Positions 32,766 to 40,632 of a stretch of DNA of 64,000 nt are shown one piece after another (position 1 is the first letter of the stretch; the number at the start of each line of letters is the position of its first letter). This DNA comes from Curtobacterium sp. Leaf183 (lineage in GTDB: Bacteria > Actinomycetota > Actinomycetes > Actinomycetales > Microbacteriaceae). The stretch lies in assembly GCF_001424385.1 (NCBI RefSeq), contig NZ_LMPO01000007.1, positions 21,449 through 85,448 of the forward strand. Reading direction: 5' to 3'. The notes beneath the pieces were generated by a model, which did not search any database, was not told the DNA's origin, and saw only the letters and a list, made by a program, of their open reading frames with translations. Position numbers and translations under genes: made by a program.

Positions 32766-34117
32766 GCCTGTGCCAGCCCTTCGAGCACGACGCCGAGGCC
32801 CTCGGTCAGCAGGGCGTCGTCGATCGCGAGCGGCGGCAGGAAGCGCAGGACGTTGCCGTAGGTGCCGGCGGTCAGCGCGATGACGCCGTGCTCGAAGGCG
32901 TACCGCACCACCCGCCCGGTCAGCCCGGGGTCCGGGTCACCGGTGACGGGGTCCACCAGCTCCATCGCGATCATCGCCCCCCGGCCACGCACGTCGCCGA
33001 TCCGCGGGTCGTCCGCCTGCGCCGCACGGAGCGTGTCGAGGAGGATCCGCTCGATCCGGCGTGCGCGCTCGACCAGGTCGTCGTGTTCGAACGCGTCGAT
33101 CGCGGCGAGGGCTGCCGCGCACGCGATCGGGTTGCCGCCGTAGGTCCCGCCGATGCCGCCGACCTGCGGGGAGTCCATGATCTCGGCGCGACCGGTGACG
33201 GCGGACAGCGGCAGTCCGCCGGCGATGCCCTTGGCGGTGGTGACGACGTCCGGCACGACGCCCTCGTGGTCGCTGGCGAACATGGCCCCCGTCCGTGCGA
33301 AGCCGGTCTGGATCTCGTCGGCGATGAAGACCACGTCGTTCGCTCGGGCCCACGCGGCGATGGCCGGCAGGAACCCCTCGGCCGGGACGACGAAGCCGCC
33401 CTCGCCCTGGATGGGCTCGATCAGCACCGCGGCGGTGTTCTCGGCCCCGACCTGCTTCTCGATCTGGGTGATCGCGCGCTTCGCCGCTTCGGCGCCGGAC
33501 AGGCCGTCACGGTACGGGTAGGACATCGGCACGCGGTAGACCTCGGGTGCGAACGGGCCGAAGCCGCTCTTGTACGGCTGGTTCTTCGCCGTGAGTGCCA
33601 GCGTCAGGTTCGTGCGTCCGTGGTACGCGTGGTCGAACACCACGACGGCCTGCCGCCCGGTGTGGCTCCTGGCGATCTTCACCGCGTTCTCGACGGCCTC
33701 GGCGCCGGAGTTGAACAGCGCCGTGCGCTTGTCGTGGTCGCCCGGGGTCAGCCGGTTGAGCGCCTCGGCCACCTCGACGTACCCGTCGTAGGCGGCGATC
33801 GTGAAGCAGGTGTGGGTGAACGCCGCCGCCTGCGCGGTGACGGCAGCGACGACGCCGGGGTGGGCGTTCCCGACCGTGGTGACGGCGATGCCCGAGCCCA
33901 GGTCGATGAGCGAGTTGCCGTCGGCGTCGACGACGACCCCGCCGCCCGCGGCCACCACGGCGATCGGCACCGCGACACCGACCCCCGTTGGCACGGCGGC
34001 GGCCTTGCGTGCGAGCAGCTCCGTGGACCGCGGTCCGGGGACCGTGGTCACGAGGCGGCGCTCCTGCGCCAGGCCCGGTCCGCCGGTGGTGGTGGGGTGG
34101 ACGGCTGTGGTCGACAT
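32762..34117 (-). CDS. gabT: 4-aminobutyrate aminotransferase GabT
   Basis: 451 residues, PLP omega-aminotransferase. NSGAEAVENAVKIARSHTG (cofactor phosphate site), VFDHAYHGRTNLTLAL, IEPIQGEGGFVVP, FIADEIQTGFARTG and the PLP lysine at about 296 in VTTAKGIAGGLPLSAVTG are all present. It moves the amino group of GABA to 2-oxoglutarate. The ATG at 34117 is 6 nt after a TAGCAT -10 box and lacks a ribosome site. It heads gabT-gabD-puo, divergent from the PucR-type regulator. Confidence 0.94.
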   Translation of the reverse strand: MSTTAVHPTTTGGPGLAQERRLVTTVPGPRSTELLARKAAAVPTGVGVAVPIAVVAAGGGVVVDADGNSLIDLGSGIAVTTVGNAHPGVVAAVTAQAAAFTHTCFTIAAYDGYVEVAEALNRLTPGDHDKRTALFNSGAEAVENAVKIARSHTGRQAVVVFDHAYHGRTNLTLALTAKNQPYKSGFGPFAPEVYRVPMSYPYRDGLSGAEAAKRAITQIEKQVGAENTAAVLIEPIQGEGGFVVPAEGFLPAIAAWARANDVVFIADEIQTGFARTGAMFASDHEGVVPDVVTTAKGIAGGLPLSAVTGRAEIMDSPQVGGIGGTYGGNPIACAAALAAIDAFEHDDLVERARRIERILLDTLRAAQADDPRIGDVRGRGAMIAMELVDPVTGDPDPGLTGRVVRYAFEHGVIALTAGTYGNVLRFLPPLAIDDALLTEGLGVVLEGLAQA

Positions 34118-34123
34118 CCGGCG

Positions 34124-34129
34124 ATGCTA
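34124..34129 (-). promoter_or_regulatory. -10 box TAGCAT for gabT-gabD-puo
   Basis: Minus-strand TAGCAT, CGCCGG, ATG at 34117: leaderless layout. Confidence 0.5.
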
Positions 34130-34168
34130 CGAGCCGGAGAGGGCACACCCCACCGTCCACCGTGGCCA

Positions 34169-34182
34169 CCCACCGCCGTGGG
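34169..34182. promoter_or_regulatory. Candidate operator between gabT and the PucR-type regulator
   Basis: CCCACCGCCGTGGG (5-bp arms, 4-base centre) lies within a run of CCACCG/CGGTGG-like half-sites in the 92-base divergent region, upstream of both -10 boxes. It is a plausible binding site for the PucR-type regulator. Low sequence complexity makes this uncertain. Confidence 0.35.
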
Positions 34183-34197
34183 TTTCGCCGTGGTGGA

Positions 34198-34203
34198 TAC
34201 AGT
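34198..34203 (+). promoter_or_regulatory. -10 box TACAGT for the PucR-type regulator
   Basis: TACAGT, TGCGCC, ATG at 34210: leaderless layout, mirror of the gabT start. Confidence 0.5.
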
Positions 34204-34209
34204 TGCGCC

Positions 34210-35754
34210 ATGCCCGCGACGCTGCGATCCCTGCTCGCCCGCCGAGACCTCGGCCTCCGGCTGCTGACCGACGTCCGGGACACCACCGCCGCCCGGTCGT
34301 CGGACGTGCCGATCGCCTGGCTGCACAGCTCCGACCTGCCCGACCCCACGCCCTTCCTCGCCGCGGGCCAGGCGCTCCTGACGACGGGGACACAGTTCGG
34401 CCCGGACGCCGAGGTGCCGCCCGGCATCGCCGACGACTACGTCCGCCGGCTGACGGCCCACGGCGTCGTGGCACTCGGCTTCGGCACCGAGGTCGTCCGC
34501 GCCGGGACGCCGGATGCCCTCGTCGATGCCTGCCGGACCCACGGGCTCCCGCTGTTCGAGGTGCCGTACGCGACCTCGTTCATCCAGGTCGCGCAGGCGA
34601 ACGCCGAGTCCGTGGCGAAGGACGCGAACGCCCGCGACGCGTGGGCCCTCGCCGCGCAGCGCGCGATCTCGTTCGCCGCCATGCGGCCGGACGGCCTCGG
34701 CGCGACGCTGGCCGAGCTCTCGCGACAGCTCGACTGCTGGGTCGGGCTGCTCGACGTCTCCGGGCGCATCGACCGTGCCTTCCCGCCCGACGGCATCGCC
34801 GCGGTCGAGCGCACCCAGCTGCAGGAGGAGGGCGCCCGGCTCCTGCGCGGCGGACAGCGCGCGAGCCTCCCGGTGAGCACCGCCACAGGGGGTTTCACAC
34901 TGCAGACGCTCGGGTCGGGCGGACACCTGGACGGCGTCCTCGCCATCGCGACCGGCACGCTCGACCACGCCGGACGCGAGGTCGTCACCGCCGTCATCGC
35001 GCTCGCGGGTCTGGCGCTGCAGCAGAACCGCGAGCTCGGACGTGCACGCGGACTGCTGCGCACCGGGCTCCTGACGATGCTGTCGTCCGGCAACCACGAC
35101 GTGGTCGAGACGACCTCGCGCGAGCTCTGGGGGCCGCTCCCCGCCGCACCGGTCCGCGTCGCCGCCGTCCACGTGGACGACGAGGACCGCGACGCCGTGG
35201 TCGACCTCCTCGAACTCTGGGTGCAGGACCGCCCCGGGCAGCTCTTCTTCGCGGTCGATGACGCCCTGTTCCTGTGCATCGGCGCGGACGACGACGGCGT
35301 GGACACCGTCCGTCGACTGACCGAGCGGTACGACCTGCACGTCGGGCTGTCCGACGGGGCCGCCTACGGGTCCTTCGGGCGAGCCCGCGCCGAGGCCGTC
35401 CGCGCGCTCGACCGCTCGCGCGAGGGTCGCCCCGGCATCGTGGAGTTCGGGGACCTGGCGCGCGACGGCGTCCTGGCGCACCTCGCCCACACCGACGCGT
35501 CCGACATCGCCCGCGCGTTCCTCGCCCCGCTGACCGACCACGACGCCGCTGCCGGCTCCGACCTGACCCGGACCGTCCGCACCTGGCTCGAGCAGGACTG
35601 CGAGTACGACCGCGCAGCGCAGGTCCTCGGCGTGCACCGGCACACCGCCCGGGCACGGGTCGCGCACGCGGGTCGGCTGCTCGACCGTGACCTCGGCCTG
35701 TTCGCCACCCGCGCCGACGTCTGGGCCGCCTTCGTCGCCCTGTCCGCCGACTGA
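34210..35754 (+). CDS. PucR/CdaR-family transcriptional regulator, probable regulator of GABA catabolism
   Basis: 514 residues. N-terminal purine-catabolism-regulator domain (about 1-120; VPIAWLHSSDLPDPTPFLAAG, GVVALGFGTEV), a central GAF-like/GGDEF-like region, and a C-terminal PucR helix-turn-helix (LEQDCEYDRAAQVLGVHRHTARAR). Proteins of this type activate GABA or purine catabolic operons in actinobacteria. Being divergent from gabT across 92 bases, control of gabT-gabD-puo is the simplest reading. The start ATG is fixed by the -10 box 6 nt upstream and the domain start; upstream in-frame sequence is antisense to gabT. Confidence 0.87.
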   Translation: MPATLRSLLARRDLGLRLLTDVRDTTAARSSDVPIAWLHSSDLPDPTPFLAAGQALLTTGTQFGPDAEVPPGIADDYVRRLTAHGVVALGFGTEVVRAGTPDALVDACRTHGLPLFEVPYATSFIQVAQANAESVAKDANARDAWALAAQRAISFAAMRPDGLGATLAELSRQLDCWVGLLDVSGRIDRAFPPDGIAAVERTQLQEEGARLLRGGQRASLPVSTATGGFTLQTLGSGGHLDGVLAIATGTLDHAGREVVTAVIALAGLALQQNRELGRARGLLRTGLLTMLSSGNHDVVETTSRELWGPLPAAPVRVAAVHVDDEDRDAVVDLLELWVQDRPGQLFFAVDDALFLCIGADDDGVDTVRRLTERYDLHVGLSDGAAYGSFGRARAEAVRALDRSREGRPGIVEFGDLARDGVLAHLAHTDASDIARAFLAPLTDHDAAAGSDLTRTVRTWLEQDCEYDRAAQVLGVHRHTARARVAHAGRLLDRDLGLFATRADVWAAFVALSAD

Positions 35755-35953
35755 GAGCCCCTGTCTCGGCTGTTCCCGTGTGCACCCCGCCGTCGCCTGT
35801 CTCCCGGGGAACGTCCCGCGCAGATCGACGCCGCCGCGAACGGCTCCGTCCTGGTCGGCCACCCGGTCGCGCGCGGAGCGCGACGACCTCGTCGTCCGCA
35901 CGGTCGCCGGAGCCGTCGGTCTGCGGATGGAGCGACTCGCGTCGGATGCGTGA
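35755..35953 (+). other. Gene-free stretch with a possible decayed reading frame
   Basis: No intact gene fits this interval. Two frames give protein-like fragments in sequence, QIDAAANGSVLVGHPVARGA near 35821 and RDDLVVRTVAGAVGLRMERL near 35880, as if a gene end had suffered a frameshift. It could equally be chance in GC-rich DNA. Confidence 0.2.
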
Positions 35954-35958
35954 CCAGC

Positions 35959-36010
35959 AGACGGACCGGAGGCGCGGATCACCGCCGCCACGGGCCTCCC
36001 GTCCGCCGTC
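35959..36010. repeat. Decayed palindromic repeat, copy 3
   Basis: AGACGGACCGGAGGC and GCCTCCCGTCCGCCGTC arms match the outer parts of the 27308 and 29823 palindromes, but the centre is altered. It lies downstream of the toxin gene stop, facing the regulator gene. Confidence 0.65.
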
Positions 36011-36353
36011 AGACGCCGAGGACGAGTCGCACCCCCGCCTCGACCTGTCCGAGCAGGTAGGCGGGGAGCATGCCGACCGGGTGCGGGTCGAGGAACTCCC
36101 GACTCACGGGTCCGACCTGTGTGACGTTCGCCACCGAGTCACGGTCCAAACCGGACGAGCCCGGGGGCACCAGCACGTTGCCGGGGAACTGCTCGAGCGC
36201 GGTGTTCGAGGTGAGCGGAACCGTGAGGACTGTCTGGATCGATGACGCCGTCAGCCAGTCGGCCTGCAGGACCACGCACGGACGCACCTTCGCGGGCTCG
36301 GAGCCGCGAGGGGAACCGAAGTCGGCCCACACCACGTCGCCTCGTTCGATCAC
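36009..36353 (-). CDS. MazF/PemK-family toxin (predicted endoribonuclease)
   Basis: 114 residues. IERGDVVWADFGSPRGSEP and KVRPCVVLQADWLT are the signature N-terminal strands of the MazF fold; SSIQTVLTVPLTSN and VTQVGPVSREFL follow. MazF proteins cut mRNA at short sequences. The gene follows and overlaps the antitoxin gene by 4 bases (ATGA), the normal order for such pairs. Length is usual for an active member. Confidence 0.9.
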   Translation of the reverse strand: MIERGDVVWADFGSPRGSEPAKVRPCVVLQADWLTASSIQTVLTVPLTSNTALEQFPGNVLVPPGSSGLDRDSVANVTQVGPVSREFLDPHPVGMLPAYLLGQVEAGVRLVLGV

Positions 36354-36589
36354 CAGGTCGTCCCTCCGGACCGGAGCCGCTCGTTCTCCCGCACGAACAG
36401 GTCGTCGTCACCTCCGGCCTTCGTGAGCGCAGCGTCGGCGAGTGCCGTGAGCTCGGACGTCCCCTCGAGCTGGTCTGCGAACCGAGTGGCCGCGGTGCGG
36501 TAGAACTCCGAACGGTTCATGCCATGGGCACGCGCCACGCGTTCGAATCGTTCGAAGTCGGCGTCCGGAACCGAGATGGCCTTCTTCAT
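36350..36589 (-). CDS. Antitoxin of the MazF-like toxin (ribbon-helix-helix type)
   Basis: 79 residues. The N-terminus MKKAISVPDADFERFERVAR with HGMNRSEFYRTAATRF is a ribbon-helix-helix DNA-binding domain; the charged C-terminus (DDDLFVRENERLRSGG) would wrap the toxin. It should neutralise the toxin and repress the operon. The TATACT -10 box ends 6 nt before the ATG and overlaps a near-palindrome (GTATAACCGGTATCAC on the plus strand, 36598-36613), a likely autoregulatory site. Confidence 0.87.
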   Translation of the reverse strand: MKKAISVPDADFERFERVARAHGMNRSEFYRTAATRFADQLEGTSELTALADAALTKAGGDDDLFVRENERLRSGGTTW

Positions 36590-36595
36590 GGGGTG

Positions 36596-36601
36596 AGTAT
36601 A
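36596..36601 (-). promoter_or_regulatory. -10 box TATACT with overlapping operator, toxin-antitoxin operon
   Basis: The best -10 match in the window: TATACT, CACCCC, ATG at 36589. The near-palindrome ATAACCGGTAT just upstream would place the antitoxin on the promoter. Confidence 0.55.
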
Positions 36602-36608
36602 ACCGGTA

Positions 36609-37592
36609 TCACCGCCCTAGTGAGGCCGGGATCTCGAGCTCGCCGTGCTCGACGAGCCAGCGGACCGCCGACTCCACCGTCTCGCCGGCCGTGTACCGCG
36701 GCTGGTACCCGAGCAGACGTCGCGCCTTGTCGATGCTGAACACCTGACTGCGGGACAGGTGGTCCCAGCTCGCGCCGGCCGCGTCCTGGTCGGTGGTCTC
36801 GCGGAACCGGTCCCACGGGACGGACTCGAGCCGGGCCTCCTGGCCGAACCACGACGCGGCGAGCGCCGCGTACCCGCGCACGTTCAGGGCGTCGGACGCG
36901 ACCACCGTGAAGTCCTCGCCGGATGCGGCATCGCGGTGCTCGATCGCGCGTTCGAACGCCTGGGCGACGTCGTCGGCGTGCACGTGGGCCATGGTCTCGG
37001 TGCCGATGCCCGGGATCGCCAGGGTCTCGCCGGTCGCCAGGGTGCGCCACACCGACGGGTCGAGGTTGCCGACCGGGCCGATCGGCGCCCATCCGGGGCC
37101 GCTGATGTGCCCGGGGTGGAGCGAGGTCGTGACGACACCACCATCGGCAGTTTCCTTCTTGAGCATCCGGGCGATCCGGTCCTTCTCGACGCCGTAGGTC
37201 CCGACCGGGGGCGTGGCGTTCTCCTCGGTGACCGGGAGCACCTGGCTCGGCCCGGCACGCCAGATCGAACCGCAGTGCAGCAGGTGCACGTCGGATCCGC
37301 GCAGCCGTTCGACCAGGGCCGTGGCCGACTCGAGCGTGAAGCACACCAGGTCGACGACCACGTCGGGGCGGAGTCCGACGACGCGGTCTGGGAAGGTGCC
37401 GTCGCGGTCCTCCTGCTCGCGGTCGGCGACGACCTGCTCGACCTGGTCCCACTCCGGGGACTCCGCGTACGCGCGGCGCTGTCCGCGGCTGATGTTCACG
37501 ACGTGGTGACCGGCGCGGACGAGCCGAGGGACCAGGAACGTGCCGATGTGTCCGCTGCCGCCGATGACGACGATGCGCTTGCTGCTGCTCAT
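36609..37592 (-). CDS. NAD-dependent epimerase/dehydratase family protein (extended SDR)
   Basis: 327 residues. N-terminal GGSGHIGTFLVPRLVRAGH is the extended-SDR cofactor loop; CGSIWRAG and the YGVEKDRI active-site Tyr/Lys pair follow, and HADDVAQAFERAIEH is typical of the sugar-epimerase-like branch. Substrate not deducible. The ATG at 37592 starts the Rossmann strand and sits 7 nt after a TACGCT -10 box, so it may be leaderless. Confidence 0.86.
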   Translation of the reverse strand: MSSSKRIVVIGGSGHIGTFLVPRLVRAGHHVVNISRGQRRAYAESPEWDQVEQVVADREQEDRDGTFPDRVVGLRPDVVVDLVCFTLESATALVERLRGSDVHLLHCGSIWRAGPSQVLPVTEENATPPVGTYGVEKDRIARMLKKETADGGVVTTSLHPGHISGPGWAPIGPVGNLDPSVWRTLATGETLAIPGIGTETMAHVHADDVAQAFERAIEHRDAASGEDFTVVASDALNVRGYAALAASWFGQEARLESVPWDRFRETTDQDAAGASWDHLSRSQVFSIDKARRLLGYQPRYTAGETVESAVRWLVEHGELEIPASLGR

Positions 37593-37599
37593 GCGGGCG

Positions 37600-37605
37600 A
37601 GCGTA
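37600..37605 (-). promoter_or_regulatory. -10 box TACGCT for the epimerase-like gene
   Basis: Minus-strand TACGCT, seven bases, ATG at 37592. Confidence 0.45.
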
Positions 37606-37633
37606 GGCGCGTGTGCATGTGCCGGGGCCACCC

Positions 37634-37684
37634 CGGACGGACGGGAGGCTCGGTGCCGGCCTGCCAGGGGCCCGGCTGTCCGCC
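37634..37684. repeat. Decayed palindromic repeat, copy 4
   Basis: GGACGGACGGGAGGCTCGGTGC on the left and GGGGCCCGGCTGTCCGCC on the right match the dispersed palindrome imperfectly (left text quoted in part). It directly abuts the 43-bp tandem repeat. Confidence 0.6.
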
Positions 37685-37793
37685 TCGGCGACGGGACGGT
37701 GCCGCGATCGCGGCCCGGCGGTCCGGCTCGGCGACGGGACGGTGCCGCGATCGCGGCCCGGCGAGCCGCCGCGGCGACGCGACGGTGCCGCGG
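37684..37793. repeat. 43-bp tandem repeat, about 2.5 copies
   Basis: CGGCGACGGGACGGTGCCGC recurs at 37686 and 37729 with an exact 43-base period, and as a diverged third copy at 37772. The unit contains the palindrome CCGCGATCGCGG. It lies between the epimerase gene and tRNA-Leu and encodes nothing plausible. Confidence 0.85.
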
Positions 37794-37801
37794 TGGAACG
37801 A

Positions 37802-37835
37802 CGAAGGCCCCTGATCTCTCGATCAGGGGCCTTCG
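37802..37835 (-). terminator. Rho-independent-type hairpin after tRNA-Leu
   Basis: CGAAGGCCCCTGATC pairs perfectly with GATCAGGGGCCTTCG around a 4-base loop (15-bp stem). It lies 17 bases past the tRNA 3' end on the minus strand. Confidence 0.8.
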
Positions 37836-37852
37836 ACTTCTTCTGTTCTGCC

Positions 37853-37939
37853 TGGTGCGCGAGGGGGGACTTGAACCCCCACGCCGTTTCCAGCACACGG
37901 ACCTGAACCGTGCGCGTCTACCAATTCCGCCACTCGCGC
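37853..37939 (-). tRNA. tRNA-Leu (anticodon CAG)
   Basis: 87 bases including an encoded CCA. The acceptor GCGCGAG pairs with CTCGCGC, a long variable arm is present as expected for Leu, the T loop reads GGTTCAAGTCC, and the anticodon loop is TTCAGGT between ACGG and CCGT, giving CAG. Confidence 0.95.
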
Positions 37940-38026
37940 CAGCCCGAGAACACTACCACGCACAGAATGCGCCAGCTGCCACCGACTACCATGCAGAGGT
38001 CATCGACCCGAGAACGTGGGAGACCC

Positions 38027-38707
38027 ATGGGACTGCTGGACAGCTTCGAGCGGGGGCTGGAGCGCGCCGTCAACGGCACGTTCGCCAAGACCTTCCGCTC
38101 CGGCGTGCAGCCGGTGGAGATCTCGAGCGCGCTGCGGCGTGAGCTCGACACCAAGGCAGCGGTGGTCTCGCGCGACCGCATCCTGGTGCCGAACGAGTTC
38201 ACCGTGCGCCTGGCGCCGCCGGACTGCTCGCGGATGAACGACGTCGGTCGGCCGCTGATCGACGAGCTCACGCAGATGGTCCAGCAGCACGCGGTGGCGC
38301 AGAACTACTCCTTCTCGGGCCCGGTCACGATCCGCCTGCAACAGGACGGCACGCTGTCGACGGGGATCCTGCAGATCGACTCCACCACCGTGCAGCGCGA
38401 CGTCGCGTGGGTCGCCGTGCTCGACATCGGGTCCCAGCGGCACCGTCTGCAGCGCGGGCGCACCGTGATCGGCCGCGGCACCGACGCCGACATCACCGTC
38501 GCCGACACCGGCACGAGCCGCAAGCACGTCGAGGTCCTGTGGGACGGCAAGCACGCCCAGGCCAACGACCTCGGCTCCACGAACGGCTCGAAGCTGAACG
38601 GCGAGCGGTTCGACCAGTCGATCGTCGAGCCGGACTCAACCATCGAGATCGGTCGTACCCGTATGGTGTTCCGGGTGATCCCGGAGAACGACGGAGGTGC
38701 GCGATGA
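38027..38707 (+). CDS. fhaA: FHA-domain protein FhaA (DUF3662-FHA)
   Basis: 226 residues. N-terminal DUF3662 domain (MGLLDSFERGLERAVNGTFA, VQPVEISSALRREL) and a C-terminal FHA domain (about 150-215) with GRGTDADITV, SRKHVEV and GSTNGS phosphothreonine-binding loops. In mycobacteria FhaA is a substrate and reader of PknA/PknB and acts at the cell wall, binding phosphorylated MviN. It begins the fhaA-fhaB-pstP-rodA-pbpA-pknA-pknB run. GGGAG precedes the ATG and TACCAT at about 37987 may be the -10 box. An ATG at 37910-frame start upstream lies in the tRNA and is rejected. Confidence 0.93.
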   Translation: MGLLDSFERGLERAVNGTFAKTFRSGVQPVEISSALRRELDTKAAVVSRDRILVPNEFTVRLAPPDCSRMNDVGRPLIDELTQMVQQHAVAQNYSFSGPVTIRLQQDGTLSTGILQIDSTTVQRDVAWVAVLDIGSQRHRLQRGRTVIGRGTDADITVADTGTSRKHVEVLWDGKHAQANDLGSTNGSKLNGERFDQSIVEPDSTIEIGRTRMVFRVIPENDGGAR

Positions 38708-39261
38708 CCACAGGGCTGACACTGCTCGTCCTGCGCTTCGCGTTCCTCGCGGTGCTCTGGCTGTTCGTCTTCGTGATCGTCTTCGCCCTGCGCAGCGACC
38801 TCTTCGGGCAGCGGGTGCGCACGATCCCCACCGATCCCAAGGGCGCGCCGTCCGGCCCGACGACCCCGACCATCCCCGCGGGAGGTGCCGCACCGGGTGG
38901 TGGTGCCGGGGCGTTCACCGAGCTCATCGAGCAGGGGCGCTCGTCCGGCTCGCAGCTGACCGCCACCGACGTCGCCACGCGGCTCGTCATCACCGAGGGT
39001 GCGCGTGAGGGCATGGAGATGCCGCTCGGTCGCGGCCCCATCACGGTCGGACGCTCCAGCGAGAGCAACGTCGTGATCCGCGACGACTACACGTCCACGA
39101 ACCACGCACGACTCGAACTGCAGCCGTCCGGGTGGGTGGTCATCGACCTCGAGTCGACGAACGGCACGTTCGTCGACGGGCAGAAGGTGACGGCCCCCGT
39201 GACCGTCGCGGAGCGGACGCCGATCACGATCGGGACGACGACGTTCGAGCTGCGGCGGTAG
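38704..39261 (+). CDS. fhaB: FHA-domain membrane protein FhaB (FipA)
   Basis: 185 residues. One N-terminal membrane helix (about 5-29, LLVLRFAFLAVLWLFVFVIV), a Pro/Gly-rich linker, then an FHA domain from about 92 to 182 with GRSSESNVVI, TNHARLEL and ESTNGTF. It binds phosphothreonine on kinase or division proteins; in mycobacteria it links PknA signalling to FtsZ/FtsQ. ATG overlaps the fhaA stop (ATGA). Confidence 0.93.
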   Translation: MTTGLTLLVLRFAFLAVLWLFVFVIVFALRSDLFGQRVRTIPTDPKGAPSGPTTPTIPAGGAAPGGGAGAFTELIEQGRSSGSQLTATDVATRLVITEGAREGMEMPLGRGPITVGRSSESNVVIRDDYTSTNHARLELQPSGWVVIDLESTNGTFVDGQKVTAPVTVAERTPITIGTTTFELRR

Positions 39262-39267
39262 GCCCGG

Positions 39268-40632
39268 ATGACCGCTCGCACGCTGAGCGCCGCTGTGTCC
39301 CACGTCGGGCGCATCCGCGCGAACAACCAGGACTCCGGCTACGCGGGGGCCCACCTCTTCGCGGTGGCGGACGGCATGGGCGGGCACGCCGGCGGCGACG
39401 TCGCGTCGGCCATCGCGATCCGGCGCATCCGCGAGGTCGACCGCGAGTTCCCCTCCGCCCACGACGCCGAGTTCGCGCTGCAGTCCGCGCTCATCGCCGC
39501 GAACCAGCTGATCACCGAGACGGTGTTCGAGCACCAGGAACTCACGGGGATGGGCACCACCGTCAGCGCGATGATCCGCGTCGGCGACCAGATCGCGATC
39601 GCGCACATCGGCGACTCGCGCATCTACCGCTTCCGTGACGGCGAGCTCCAGCAGATCACGTCCGACCACACGTTCGTGCAGCGCCTGGTCGACAGCGGCC
39701 GCATCACACCGGAAGAAGCCGCGGTGCACCCGCGTCGGTCGGTCCTGATGCGCGTGCTCGGCGACGTCGACGCGGCCCCCGAGGTCGACACCGCGATCAT
39801 GGACATCCGCCCGGGCGACCGGTGGCTGCTCTGCTCCGACGGGCTGTCGTCCTACCTGGCCGAGGAGCGGATCCGGCACGCCCTGGCGTCGACGATGGAC
39901 GCCAACCAGGTCACGCAGCGGCTCGTCAAGGAGACCCTCGACCACGGGGCTCCGGACAACGTCACCGTCGTGGCGATGGACGTCACCGACGCCGTCCCGA
40001 CCGAGGACGACGACGACGCGGCCACCACGGTCGGCTCCGCCGCGGCGCCGCTGACCTTCGAGGCGTCGACCGGCCGCAAGCCGATCCGCCTGCCCACGAT
40101 CCTGCTGCACCCGCTCAAGGTCACGACCGCCCCTGAGGACTCGCACTTCGAGCCCGAGAGCGACCAGTACTTCGCCGAGCTCATCGCCGAGGACCGCCGC
40201 CGCCGAGTGCGCCGGCGCATCACGTGGACCGTCGCGCTCGTGCTCGCCGTCGCCGCACTGGTCGGTGCCGTGTTCCTCGGCTGGAGGATCGTGCAGGACC
40301 ACTACTACGTCGGCTCCGACCGCGGCCAGGTCGCGATCTACAAGGGCGTACAGCAGCAGATCGGCCCGGTCGCCCTGTCCGACGTGTACGAGGACTCCGG
40401 CATCGAGGTCGCCGACCTGCCCGAGTACACCAGGGAGAACGTGCGCTCCACCATCAACGCGCAGTCGCTCGACGACGCGCGCGACATCGTCGGCCGGCTC
40501 CGCACCGCGGCGCGGACCGGGCAGGACCAGAGTGGCACGGGTGGATCCGGCGGGTCGTCGTCCTCGCCGTCCCCGAGCTCGTCGCGGTCCCCGTCGCCCT
40601 CGCCGTCCGCCACGTCCGGGGCAGCCAAGTGA
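39268..40632 (+). CDS. pstP: Serine/threonine phosphatase PstP (PP2C family)
   Basis: 454 residues. PP2C metal motifs: NNQDSG, FAVADGMGGHAGGD, GDSRIYRF, MRVLGD, LLCSDGLSSYL and NVTVVAMD, spanning residues 5-240. One membrane helix near 315-337 (ITWTVALVLAVAALVGAVF) and an extracytoplasmic tail ending in a Ser/Pro-rich stretch. It dephosphorylates PknA, PknB and their substrates. Starts 6 nt after fhaB; its stop overlaps rodA as GTGA. Confidence 0.94.
   Translation: MTARTLSAAVSHVGRIRANNQDSGYAGAHLFAVADGMGGHAGGDVASAIAIRRIREVDREFPSAHDAEFALQSALIAANQLITETVFEHQELTGMGTTVSAMIRVGDQIAIAHIGDSRIYRFRDGELQQITSDHTFVQRLVDSGRITPEEAAVHPRRSVLMRVLGDVDAAPEVDTAIMDIRPGDRWLLCSDGLSSYLAEERIRHALASTMDANQVTQRLVKETLDHGAPDNVTVVAMDVTDAVPTEDDDDAATTVGSAAAPLTFEASTGRKPIRLPTILLHPLKVTTAPEDSHFEPESDQYFAELIAEDRRRRVRRRITWTVALVLAVAALVGAVFLGWRIVQDHYYVGSDRGQVAIYKGVQQQIGPVALSDVYEDSGIEVADLPEYTRENVRSTINAQSLDDARDIVGRLRTAARTGQDQSGTGGSGGSSSSPSPSSSRSPSPSPSATSGAAK

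Noticed and set aside
34169-34182. Riboswitch or leader structure upstream of gabT
   Set aside because: The predicted transcripts on both sides begin at the start codon, leaving no leader; an operator is the simpler reading.
37634-37793. Repeats near tRNA-Leu considered as a CRISPR array
   Set aside because: Units are contiguous with no unique spacers and no cas genes are in the window.
37853-37939. tRNA-Leu considered as an integration attachment site
   Set aside because: No integrase, no direct repeat of the tRNA 3' end and no phage-like genes nearby.
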